Shown piece by piece: positions 1 through 6,397 of a stretch of DNA of 19,310 bases. The notes beneath the pieces are model-generated. The model ran no database searches, was not told the DNA's origin, and saw only the letters and a list, made by a program, of their open reading frames with translations. How positions within the stretch are numbered: the stretch's first letter is position 1; each line of letters starts with the position of its first letter. The position numbers and the translations under genes are program-made. The stretch comes from Marinospirillum sp. (GTDB taxonomy: Bacteria; Pseudomonadota; Gammaproteobacteria; Pseudomonadales; Halomonadaceae), in NCBI GenBank assembly GCA_007119985.1, contig SKOQ01000015.1:1-19310 (forward strand). The letters run 5' to 3'.

Positions 1-108
1 GGCCATCCTGTCGTTGGTGACCAGATGGAGTGGCATGGCATTAACTGGGTGGTCGTTGAAGTCGAGGGCGACGAAATCCTCAAAGTCGGCCTACGGCCAA
101 TTGATTAG
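1..108 (+). CDS. C-terminal end of a probable NhaP2/CvrA-type K+/H+ antiporter (5' truncated by window)
   Basis: Only the last 35 codons are present; the frame is open from base 1 and stops with TAG at 106-108. The residues VGDQMEWHGINWVVVEVEGD and a closing KVGLRP fit the small CorC/HlyC-type (transporter-associated) domain that ends NhaP2/CvrA potassium-proton antiporters of the CPA1 family. In those proteins the domain lies in the cytoplasm behind the membrane part and is thought to regulate transport. The same domain also ends CorC-like hemolysin/Co2+-efflux proteins, so the identity rests on a short tail. It converges on the gene at 174-1127 with 65 bases between the stop codons and no obvious terminator hairpin. 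Confidence 0.55.
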   Translation, partial: GHPVVGDQMEWHGINWVVVEVEGDEILKVGLRPID

Positions 109-141
109 CGTCTGTTGTTGGTGGAGCAGAAGGACGATAGC

Positions 142-167
142 TAAGCGTTGAAATAGTTAAGCGTTGA
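142..167. repeat. Short direct repeat between convergent genes
   Basis: TAAGCGTTGA occurs at 142-151 and again at 158-167, a 16-base period, in the 65-base gap between two convergent genes. It is not a hairpin and no function is evident; a small tandem duplication is the simplest reading. Confidence 0.4.
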
Positions 168-173
168 GGCAGA

Positions 174-1127
174 TTAAGAATCTTTGTTCAGAATATCCTC
201 AACACTCTGCGCAGCAGGTCGGGTCGTTGGAGCTGCGGCAGGCTGAGGTGAGGCTGTGTTAGGCTCGGTTGTGGTAGGCGCAGCGGTGCTTGGCGGAGTT
301 GCGGCTTCTTCTGGGTGGGTTGCCTGCTCTTCTAACAGGTCGGGATCGAAATCCATTGACTGAACAAAGGCATCTTCTTTTTCTTTTTGCAGCAGCTCTT
401 TATAGCCACGCAAGGCCTCAACCATATACTCGTGGTATGCCCGAGTATCTTGCAGCGTCTTTAGATTCGCAAGAAGCGTGTGTTCGCGCGACATCAGCGC
501 CAAGCGCTTAAAGCGACGCGCGCCTAAACGCGCATTGTGCTGCGCGAGCGGGTAAATGCGATGGATAAACCCTTGGCGTCCTTCGAGGTTGCGAATGTAC
601 TCGATCAGGTTCTTTTTTAAGCGTTTACGGTGCATTACGAGCTGCGGATAGCGGTTAAGCGATGGAAAATAGGCCATCATCCCAGCGCCGTGAGTCAGCC
701 ACAGAACAAAAGCCAAACCACCAGCGATACCACCGACCCAAGGGCTGGTCAGGCTGAGCAGGCTGGCCAGAAACAAGAATAGCGCGGAGCCCAGCGCAAC
801 AAACCACAGGGTGCGCGAACGCTTGGCGGCGTAGATTTCATGATCGGTAGGGTAATCTAATAAGGCAAGGAGGTCGTAATCAACGTTTTCCAATTCAGCG
901 TAAAGAGCGCGACGCTCTGCCTCAAGGCGCTCTCTTTCTGCCTTTTCTCTTTCTTCTATTTTACGTTGACGTTCTTCTTCTTCCCAACGTAAGCGCTCAC
1001 GCTCGCGTGCGACACGACTCTCCTTCGCTTCCTCTGTTTCGCTTTTCATGTTGGAAGCGAAGGAGCTAGGTGGGGTCGTCTCAGCAGGGTGAGGCGTCTG
1101 TCCATAGTTTTCGTCGGTTGTATTCAC
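174..1127 (-). CDS. Hypothetical coiled-coil membrane protein, 317 aa
   Basis: I do not recognise this protein. Residues about 30-82 are a very charged E/R/K-rich stretch typical of a long coiled coil. Residues about 105-127 and 131-153 are two closely spaced hydrophobic segments, so it is probably an inner-membrane hairpin protein with both ends on the same side. Residues 160-260 are basic and helical, and 270-305 are a low-complexity Pro/Ala/Thr tail. There is no signal peptide or catalytic motif. The start used is GTG at 1127, which has no good ribosome-binding site; the in-frame ATG (Met27, at 1049) is the alternative and also lacks one. The long unbroken frame with coherent domain-like composition supports a real gene, possibly a scaffold or envelope-associated protein. 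Confidence 0.7.
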   Translation of the reverse strand: MNTTDENYGQTPHPAETTPPSSFASNMKSETEEAKESRVARERERLRWEEEERQRKIEEREKAERERLEAERRALYAELENVDYDLLALLDYPTDHEIYAAKRSRTLWFVALGSALFLFLASLLSLTSPWVGGIAGGLAFVLWLTHGAGMMAYFPSLNRYPQLVMHRKRLKKNLIEYIRNLEGRQGFIHRIYPLAQHNARLGARRFKRLALMSREHTLLANLKTLQDTRAYHEYMVEALRGYKELLQKEKEDAFVQSMDFDPDLLEEQATHPEEAATPPSTAAPTTTEPNTASPQPAAAPTTRPAAQSVEDILNKDS

Positions 1128-1279
1128 AGCAAGACCATTGTCGAGCAGATGGAAGTTGAACCACTATCATAGTGCCAAAATCAGGCTTTGTCCGTTTCAG
1201 CCTGTAAATCTTGACAGCCTTTTCTGCAACTCCTGCTCTTTTACGTCAGCTGAACAGGAGGAGCAAGTCGTGATGTCTT

Positions 1280-1903
1280 TTAGCGTTCAGCACGGATCTG
1301 CGAGATCAGCTGATCGGTCACGCGCAGCATATTACCCAAACCTTGTGCGCTGCGTCCATCGACAATATAACGGCCGTCAATCATCAGTGCAGGTACCGCA
1401 CGAATTTGCGATGCGCGCAGGCGTTCAAAATCAGCACGCAAATAGCTTTCTACGCCAAAGCTGCTGTAGAGGCTTTCGACCTCGCTTCCTTCAACACCAA
1501 ATCGGGCAAAGAAACGCTTGAGACCATTCATGCTCGCCAGGCTATTGCCGTTATTGTTGACATGGATTTCTTCAAAGATCGCCATGTGGGCCTGATCCAG
1601 TAGGTCCAAGGCTTCAGCAATATAGTAAACGCGTGCAAAGTGCTGCCAAGTAGGGTTAAAAGCGGCGGGAAGGTGGACGACTTCAACATCTTCTGCCTGC
1701 TGCAGCTCCCAAGCTTGGATTAAGGGCTCCAGCTGAAAGCAGTAGGGACAGGTATAAGAAAAGATCACCGCGACTTCGATTTTGGATGAAGCCACTTGGG
1801 TCTCTACGGGCTGACTGAGTTCAGTATAGCCTTGTGCCCAAACAGGAAGGGTCATGAAGAGGGCACAACAAAAGGTGAGAAGCTTACTTCTTATCGATAA
1901 CAT
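1280..1903 (-). CDS. dsbA: Periplasmic thiol:disulfide interchange protein DsbA
   Basis: This is a thioredoxin-fold oxidase that inserts disulfides into exported proteins and is re-oxidised by DsbB. The 207-residue product has a signal peptide ending near VWA/QG (residue 23), the redox motif C52-P-Y-C55 inside FSYTCPYCFQ, the helical insert, and the cis-proline V170-P171 before ALMIDG. E. coli DsbA has CPHC, so Tyr replaces His in the dipeptide that tunes redox potential. ATG at 1903 was chosen because GGAG lies 8-9 bases upstream (TTGGAGAAATCAG) and the frame further upstream (to 1930) runs through a terminator hairpin. It follows cytochrome c4 on the same strand, the pseudomonad-like order cc4-dsbA. 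The DsbB partner is encoded at 13856-14371. Confidence 0.92.
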   Translation of the reverse strand: MLSIRSKLLTFCCALFMTLPVWAQGYTELSQPVETQVASSKIEVAVIFSYTCPYCFQLEPLIQAWELQQAEDVEVVHLPAAFNPTWQHFARVYYIAEALDLLDQAHMAIFEEIHVNNNGNSLASMNGLKRFFARFGVEGSEVESLYSSFGVESYLRADFERLRASQIRAVPALMIDGRYIVDGRSAQGLGNMLRVTDQLISQIRAER

Positions 1904-1917
1904 CTGATTTCTCCAAT

Positions 1918-1941
1918 AAAAAAGGGCCAAAAGGCCCTTTT
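1918..1941 (-). terminator. Rho-independent terminator between cytochrome c4 and dsbA
   Basis: The arms AAAAGGGCC/GGCCCTTTT (1920-1928 and 1933-1941) pair perfectly over 9 bp around a 4-base loop. On the minus strand the hairpin is followed by T6 (1923-1918). It lies 12 bases past the cytochrome c4 stop codon and only about 15 bases before the dsbA ATG. Confidence 0.8.
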
Positions 1942-1953
1942 CTGATCCTTGGC

Positions 1954-2568
1954 TTAGCGGTTGGTTCCGTGTAAGCCATACATGTAGGAGGCGACAGCTT
2001 CCATTTCTGCATCGGTCATTTTTTCAGCGATCATGCGCATCATGGCGTTGGGGTCGTTATGACGACGGCCATCGCGGAAGGCCTGCAGCTGATTAATAGT
2101 ATAGGTTGGGTGCTGACCAGACAGGGCTGGGAAGGCTGCGGGACCGTTACCACCACCGTTAGGCATGTGGCAGGCAGTACAAGCTGGAATGCCTTTAGCG
2201 ATGTCGCCAGCGCGGTAGAGATCACGGCCACGCTCAGCTAAGGCTGGATCAGCTTGGCCGAGGTTGGCAGGCTGGCGTGCGTAGAAGGCAGAGATATCCA
2301 TGATATCCTGATCAGTCAGGTTGTCGACGATGCCAACCATCTCAGGCACGCTGCGACGACCATCGCGGATATCAATCGTTTGGCTAGTCAGGTAGCTGGC
2401 ATGCTGACCGGCCAGATTAGGCCAGTTAGGGACCATGCTGACACCATTCGCACCGTGACAAGCAGCGCAAACAGCGGCTTTTTGTTGGCCAGCAACAGGA
2501 TCACCAGCAGCCTGGGCAAGGCCAGTGGTGGCAAGAGTCAAAGTTACCGCAAGTAGAAGTTTTTTCAT
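1954..2568 (-). CDS. Diheme cytochrome c4, periplasmic electron carrier
   Basis: Cytochromes c4 carry electrons between the bc1 complex and terminal oxidases on the periplasmic face. The 204-residue product has a signal peptide cut near AQA/AGD (residue 21) and two cytochrome c domains. Heme sites are C34-AA-C37-H38 and C130-TA-C133-H134. Likely Met ligands are M77 (VPEMVG) and M176 or M177 in NDPNAMM. The two-fold pattern NLAGQH..YL / LSGQH..YT is characteristic of c4. Start ATG 2568 has a weak GGACG upstream. It is divergent from engB and upstream of dsbA. It is clearly paralogous to the TsdB-like cytochrome at 12071-12709. Confidence 0.92.
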   Translation of the reverse strand: MKKLLLAVTLTLATTGLAQAAGDPVAGQQKAAVCAACHGANGVSMVPNWPNLAGQHASYLTSQTIDIRDGRRSVPEMVGIVDNLTDQDIMDISAFYARQPANLGQADPALAERGRDLYRAGDIAKGIPACTACHMPNGGGNGPAAFPALSGQHPTYTINQLQAFRDGRRHNDPNAMMRMIAEKMTDAEMEAVASYMYGLHGTNR

Positions 2569-2659
2569 GGTTCGTCCATTCTCATCAATTGGCTTATCTG
2601 TGAAGCTGTCGCCCGTATTGCTTAGCCGATAGACCCGCGCATCGCACCAACGGACGTCC

Positions 2660-2676
2660 AGTGATAAACTATCACT
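2660..2676. promoter_or_regulatory. Perfect palindrome, candidate operator between cytochrome c4 and engB
   Basis: AGTGATA-AAC-TATCACT has two 7-bp arms that pair perfectly around 3 bases. It lies just downstream of a perfect minus-strand TATAAT (2691-2696), so it would cover about +8 to +24 of a cytochrome c4 transcript. It resembles, but does not fit, FNR (TTGAT-N4-ATCAA) or CRP (TGTGA-N6-TCACA) sites because its half-site spacing is one base too long. Confidence 0.4.
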
Positions 2677-2690
2677 TTTAAAGTCGTAGC

Positions 2691-2719
2691 ATTATAGCTA
2701 AGCCTGGCGCTAACTGGAA
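2691..2719 (-). promoter_or_regulatory. Candidate sigma70 promoter for cytochrome c4-dsbA
   Basis: The minus strand carries an exact TATAAT at 2696-2691, about 123 bases before the cytochrome c4 start. The -35 position at 17-bp spacing reads TTCCAG (2719-2714), which is poor, so the promoter may depend on an activator or be weak. Confidence 0.35.
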
Positions 2720-2768
2720 TGCCAGATCTCTTATCCATTCAGCTAAAACCATTCAACGGACCAATACC

Positions 2769-3524
2769 ATGCGTCGGGTCAAGAAGAAAAAAGCCACACA
2801 TCCTCCGATTATTTATCAGCCTCAGGGGAAACCGAGTGCGGCGAAGCAGCCGAGTCTTTATGCGCAAGCTGAATACTTGCTGAGTGCGCCGAGTTTAAAA
2901 GAGTGCCCAGAGGATACAGGCTGGGAGGTGGCTTTTGCAGGCCGCTCCAATGCGGGTAAGTCGAGTGCGCTCAACTGTCTGACTTCAGCCCGCTTGGCGC
3001 GCACCAGTAAAACGCCGGGGCGCACGCAGCTGATCAACTTTTTTAGTCTGGATGATCAGCGTCGCCTAGTCGATTTGCCGGGCTATGGCTATGCCAAGGT
3101 GCCTGAGGCGATGCGGCGTCAGTGGGGCGAGCAGTTAGGTCGTTATATTCTAGAACGCCAAGCCTTGCGTGGCTTTGTCCTGCTGATGGATATACGCCAT
3201 CCGCTAACCGACTATGACTGGCAGTTGATTCAGGTCGCGCATCAGCGTGATTTACATCTGCTGGTGCTGTTGACTAAATCCGACAAGCTCAAGCGAGGGC
3301 CGGCCAAGAACCAGCTGCTGGTCGTTCAGCAGCAGCTCGAAGCAGAGGGGATTCCGGCGCAGGTCGCGCTCTTCTCCTCTTTAAAGAGTGAAGGCTGTGC
3401 CCCTGTGTGGCGCTGGCTGGATCAGCAGCTCGAAGTGGGAGCCTCAGCTGAAATCGCGAGTGAGGCGCCACTTGAGGCTAGTCTTGAGAGCGTACCCGAA
3501 GATCACGATACAGCAGATGACTAA
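2769..3524 (+). CDS. engB: Ribosome biogenesis GTP-binding protein EngB (YihA/YsxC)
   Basis: EngB is a small TRAFAC-class GTPase needed for large ribosomal subunit assembly. Motifs in order are G1 GRSNAGKSS (58-66), switch I TPGRTQLINFF (82-92), G3 DLPGYG (102-107), G4 TKSD (169-172) and G5 SSLKSEG (203-209). The 251 residues exceed the usual 200-215 because of a basic N-terminal extension of about 25 residues and an acidic, Ala/Glu-rich C-terminal tail of about 30. ATG 2769 is the first ATG, with only a weak CGGA upstream. The last 47 bases overlap the 3' end of the convergent DUF484 gene. Divergence from cytochrome c4 matches pseudomonads. Confidence 0.93.
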   Translation: MRRVKKKKATHPPIIYQPQGKPSAAKQPSLYAQAEYLLSAPSLKECPEDTGWEVAFAGRSNAGKSSALNCLTSARLARTSKTPGRTQLINFFSLDDQRRLVDLPGYGYAKVPEAMRRQWGEQLGRYILERQALRGFVLLMDIRHPLTDYDWQLIQVAHQRDLHLLVLLTKSDKLKRGPAKNQLLVVQQQLEAEGIPAQVALFSSLKSEGCAPVWRWLDQQLEVGASAEIASEAPLEASLESVPEDHDTADD

Positions 3525-4167
3525 TCACCTTGCCGAGATGCTCAATAAATAAGGTATCTCGGTGTCGAAAGTGCTCGGGTTCAGGATGCGCGAGCACCAA
3601 CAGGCCAGCGGTGTGCTCATGTTCGAGCAGGCAAATCACCGCTGAGCCACCTGCGACTTGTTCATCGAGCCCAAGCAGCGCCAAGTGTTCATGATGGAGC
3701 GTGAACGCCCGCGCCGCTTGATGGCCGAGTAGGTTAAGCTGGGCCTTTTGGCGAGCTTCATCAGCTTGGAGTAGTGTATCCATCTGATGGTAACCCCAGA
3801 GCCGAAACTGAGGGATAGAAAACTCCTGCTGGAGCTGCTCACTCAGCACCTGCAAGAGTTCAGCAGTGTTGAGCGTTTCGACCAGCTGGATCAATAAACG
3901 CTCGAAGCGCTTTAAGCGTTGCTCGTTCTCGCGCGCGATCGCAAGCAGCTGATCGTGACGTGTGCGTAAGCTGCCCAGTTGCTGGCGCAGTAAGCGTAGC
4001 TGATAGAGCAGCAGTGATTCCGCATCACCGCAAGGGTGGCTCAGCTCCATCTGGCTGAGTAGTAGGGGCTGCTGCTGGAAAAAATCAGGATGATCAGCCA
4101 GCCAAGCGGCCACCTGATCGGCGCTGAGCTGGGCTGAAGTGGGTGGCACACGGGTATCACAAGTCAT
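3478..4167 (-). CDS. DUF484 family protein
   Basis: This 229-residue cytoplasmic protein matches the DUF484 family (E. coli YigA) by position and pattern: an N-terminal helix region with AAWLADHPDFFQQQPLLL (about 20-37), a coiled stretch (about 55-95) and a GAF-like C-terminal half. The biochemical role of the family is not established. Its ATG overlaps the dapF stop codon as ATGA (4167-4164), so it is translationally coupled to dapF. In many relatives the next gene is xerC; here the operon ends instead, overlapping engB tail to tail by 47 bases (3478-3524). Confidence 0.85.
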   Translation of the reverse strand: MTCDTRVPPTSAQLSADQVAAWLADHPDFFQQQPLLLSQMELSHPCGDAESLLLYQLRLLRQQLGSLRTRHDQLLAIARENEQRLKRFERLLIQLVETLNTAELLQVLSEQLQQEFSIPQFRLWGYHQMDTLLQADEARQKAQLNLLGHQAARAFTLHHEHLALLGLDEQVAGGSAVICLLEHEHTAGLLVLAHPEPEHFRHRDTLFIEHLGKVISHLLYRDLRVRSQD

Positions 4168-4994
4168 AGATAAATCTGTCCTTCGAAGACTCTTTGAGCA
4201 GGGCCAGTCATGGTCAGGTGCTGTTCTGGACCCGCCCAGTGAATCTGCAAATGCCCACCGGGGAGCTGGAGCGTGACCTGCTCGTCAAACCAGCCCTGTA
4301 GGCGCCCATAGACCATCGCCGCGCAAGCACCAGTGCCGCAGGCTTGGGTTTCTCCAGCGCCGCGCTCATAAACACGCAAGCGGCCAGATTGGCGATCCAG
4401 CACTTCGAGAAAACCGACATTGACCCGTTTGGGAAAGCGAGCATGCTGCTCAATCAGCGGGCCAAGCGTCTCGACTGGGGCCTGGATCGCACTCTCAACG
4501 CGCAGTACCGCATGCGGGTTCCCCATCGAGACCGCGCCAATATCATAGGTCTGCTGCTCGACTTGGAGTGGATAGCTTGTGGCTTGTGCCTTGGCGATAA
4601 AAGGCAGATCGTCGGGATGCAAGCGAGGCACACCCATATCGACGCTCACCTGACCTTGATCCGCCAGTTTTAAGCCCAGCAGCCCGCCAGCGGTTTCAAC
4701 CAGCAGTTCTTTCTTATGCGTCAGGCGGCGATCATGCACAAACACGGCAAAGCAGCGTGCGCCATTGCCGCAGTTCTCAACTTCTGAGCCATCAGCATTA
4801 AAGATGCGATATTTAAAGTCCGCATCATGGCGCTCAGGCGCTTCCACTGTCAGCAGTTGATCAAAGCCAACGCCGCGATGACGGTCAGCGAGACGGCGGA
4901 TCTGCTCTGGACGCAGCCGGACTTTTTGGCTGATCAGATCCAGCATCATGAAGTCATTGCCGAGGCCATGCATTTTGGTAAAGTGCAGCAGCAT
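4164..4994 (-). CDS. dapF: Diaminopimelate epimerase
   Basis: DapF converts LL- to meso-diaminopimelate, the precursor of lysine and of peptidoglycan cross-links, in the cytoplasm and without a cofactor. The 276-residue product carries both catalytic cysteines in their signatures: C75 in ENCGNGARC and C219 in GAGETQACGTGACA. The N-terminal KMHGLGNDF is also typical. ATG 4994 has AAGGAA upstream at good spacing. The gene lies 12 bases after lysA and overlaps DUF484 by four bases. Having the epimerase next to the decarboxylase puts the last two lysine steps in one transcript. Confidence 0.96.
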   Translation of the reverse strand: MLLHFTKMHGLGNDFMMLDLISQKVRLRPEQIRRLADRHRGVGFDQLLTVEAPERHDADFKYRIFNADGSEVENCGNGARCFAVFVHDRRLTHKKELLVETAGGLLGLKLADQGQVSVDMGVPRLHPDDLPFIAKAQATSYPLQVEQQTYDIGAVSMGNPHAVLRVESAIQAPVETLGPLIEQHARFPKRVNVGFLEVLDRQSGRLRVYERGAGETQACGTGACAAMVYGRLQGWFDEQVTLQLPGGHLQIHWAGPEQHLTMTGPAQRVFEGQIYL

Positions 4995-5006
4995 AGGTTC
5001 CTTGCC

Positions 5007-6260
5007 TTAACTGGAGAGTATTTGTTCGCCGGCCATTTGTTGCTCGTAGCTTTCGCGCTGGCGAACCAGTTGCCGACGGGCACCATCTACCATCACTTCA
5101 GCTGGGCGATTGCGCGTGTTGTAGTTGGAGGCCATTGCAAAGCCATAAGCCCCAGCAGAGCGCACCGCAAGGAGATCTCCAGGCGCGAGCGCCAGTTGGC
5201 GATCCTTACCCAAAAAATCGCCGGTTTCGCAGACTGGGCCAACTAGATCCCAGCGCGCTGGATGGGCTCCTGCTTGAGGGGGTTCCACCGGTACGATGGC
5301 CTGCCAAGCATCATAGAGCGCAGGGCGCAGCAGATCATTCATCGCCGCATCAATAATGGCAAAATTCTTTTCTTCACTCTGCTTCAGGTATTCCACGCGC
5401 GTGACCAGCAGTCCTGCATTGGCAGCAATCGAACGGCCTGGCTCAAAAATCAGCTCATAATCTGTCTGCCCGAGACGTGCAATCACGGCCTTGGCATAAT
5501 CTGAAGGTGAAGGTGGTGTTTCCTGGTCATAGGTCACGCCCAATCCGCCGCCTAAATCCAGGTGTTGAAGTTGAATGCCTTGCTCTTTGAGCTGCTCAAC
5601 CAACACCAGTAAACGCTCTAAGGCATCTAGGAAGGGAGAGAGCTGGGTGATCTGGGAGCCAATATGGCAATCAACGCCGACAATTTTTAAGTGGCTCAGG
5701 CTGGCCGCACGCTGATAAACCGCCGGCGCTTCATCGAAGGCAATGCCAAACTTGTTGGCCTTCAAGCCGGTTGAAATATAAGGATGGGTTTGTGGGTCTA
5801 CATCCGGATTCACACGAATTGAAATCGGCGCGATGACGCCCATGGACTCGGCCACACTATCAATGCGCTCTAACTCTGCTAGAGACTCCACATTAAAGCA
5901 TTTGATGCCAACAGACAGCGCACGGCGAATCTCGTTGACCTGCTTGCCCACGCCAGAAAAGACCACGCGCGCAGGATCGCCCCCAGCGGCGAGCACGCGT
6001 TCTAGCTCACCTTGAGAAACAATATCAAAACCCGCACCAAGACGAGCGAGGACATTCAAAACGGCCAGATTGGAGTTAGCTTTGACGGCATAGCAGATCA
6101 GATGAGGATGGCCTTGTAAGGGCTGATCATAAGCCTGGAAATGTCTTTCTAGGGTCGCGCGTGAGTAAACATAGAGTGGCGTGCCGAACTCTTCGGCCAG
6201 CTCTTTGACGGCCAGATCTTCTGCGTATAAATAGCCATCGCGGTAATTAAAGTGGTCCAT
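5007..6260 (-). CDS. lysA: Diaminopimelate decarboxylase
   Basis: LysA decarboxylates meso-diaminopimelate to L-lysine using PLP (fold type III, alanine-racemase-like barrel). Visible motifs are the PLP lysine K60 in CYAVKANSN, HIGSQI, the glycine loop DLGGGLGV, EPGRS, and the active-site C-E in GPVCETGDFLG. ATG at 6260 was chosen (417 aa): MDHFNYRDG is the usual family N-terminus. The frame continues upstream to 6350, but that part overlaps the lptM coding region. The start overlaps the end of lptM by 14 bases. Weak AGG upstream of the ATG suggests translational coupling to lptM. Confidence 0.96.
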   Translation of the reverse strand: MDHFNYRDGYLYAEDLAVKELAEEFGTPLYVYSRATLERHFQAYDQPLQGHPHLICYAVKANSNLAVLNVLARLGAGFDIVSQGELERVLAAGGDPARVVFSGVGKQVNEIRRALSVGIKCFNVESLAELERIDSVAESMGVIAPISIRVNPDVDPQTHPYISTGLKANKFGIAFDEAPAVYQRAASLSHLKIVGVDCHIGSQITQLSPFLDALERLLVLVEQLKEQGIQLQHLDLGGGLGVTYDQETPPSPSDYAKAVIARLGQTDYELIFEPGRSIAANAGLLVTRVEYLKQSEEKNFAIIDAAMNDLLRPALYDAWQAIVPVEPPQAGAHPARWDLVGPVCETGDFLGKDRQLALAPGDLLAVRSAGAYGFAMASNYNTRNRPAEVMVDGARRQLVRQRESYEQQMAGEQILSS

Positions 6261-6393
6261 AGTGCCTGTTCGCCTCGTGATGCAGCTGAATGGAGTGAGC
6301 CTCAAGCTGAGCTGCGGGCAGGTAGAGATCTCCCTTTTGCCCACAGCCACTGAGGAGGAGGGCGCAAAGGAGCCCCCCTAGCCAGAGTCGCAT
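6247..6393 (-). CDS. lptM: LptM-like small lipoprotein (YifL/LppL)
   Basis: This 48-residue outer-membrane lipoprotein precursor has the signal MRLWLGGLLCALLLSGC with lipobox LSGC, followed at once by GQKGDLYLP, the LptM/YifL hallmark (usually CGQKGPLYLP). In E. coli LptM assists oxidative maturation of the LPS translocon LptD. The usual place of this gene is directly upstream of lysA, as here. It starts 4 bases after the argH stop codon, with GAGG inside the end of argH as its ribosome-binding site, and it overlaps lysA by 14 bases. The longer frame upstream lies inside argH and is not used. Confidence 0.88.
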   Translation of the reverse strand: MRLWLGGLLCALLLSGCGQKGDLYLPAAQLEAHSIQLHHEANRHYGPL

Positions 6394-6397
6394 GCTA

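Noticed and set aside
1128..1279. Terminator after dsbA
   Set aside because: Only long-loop, short-arm repeats (CTCCTG/CAGGAG) are present with no T-run in the right direction.
2660..2676. Palindrome read as an FNR or CRP site
   Set aside because: Half-site spacing is five instead of four for FNR and seven instead of six for CRP, and outer bases do not match. Left as an unassigned operator.
6261..6350. Upstream extension of the lysA frame by 30 codons
   Set aside because: It runs through the lptM coding region and is absent from LysA family N-termini; the 6260 ATG gives the family start.
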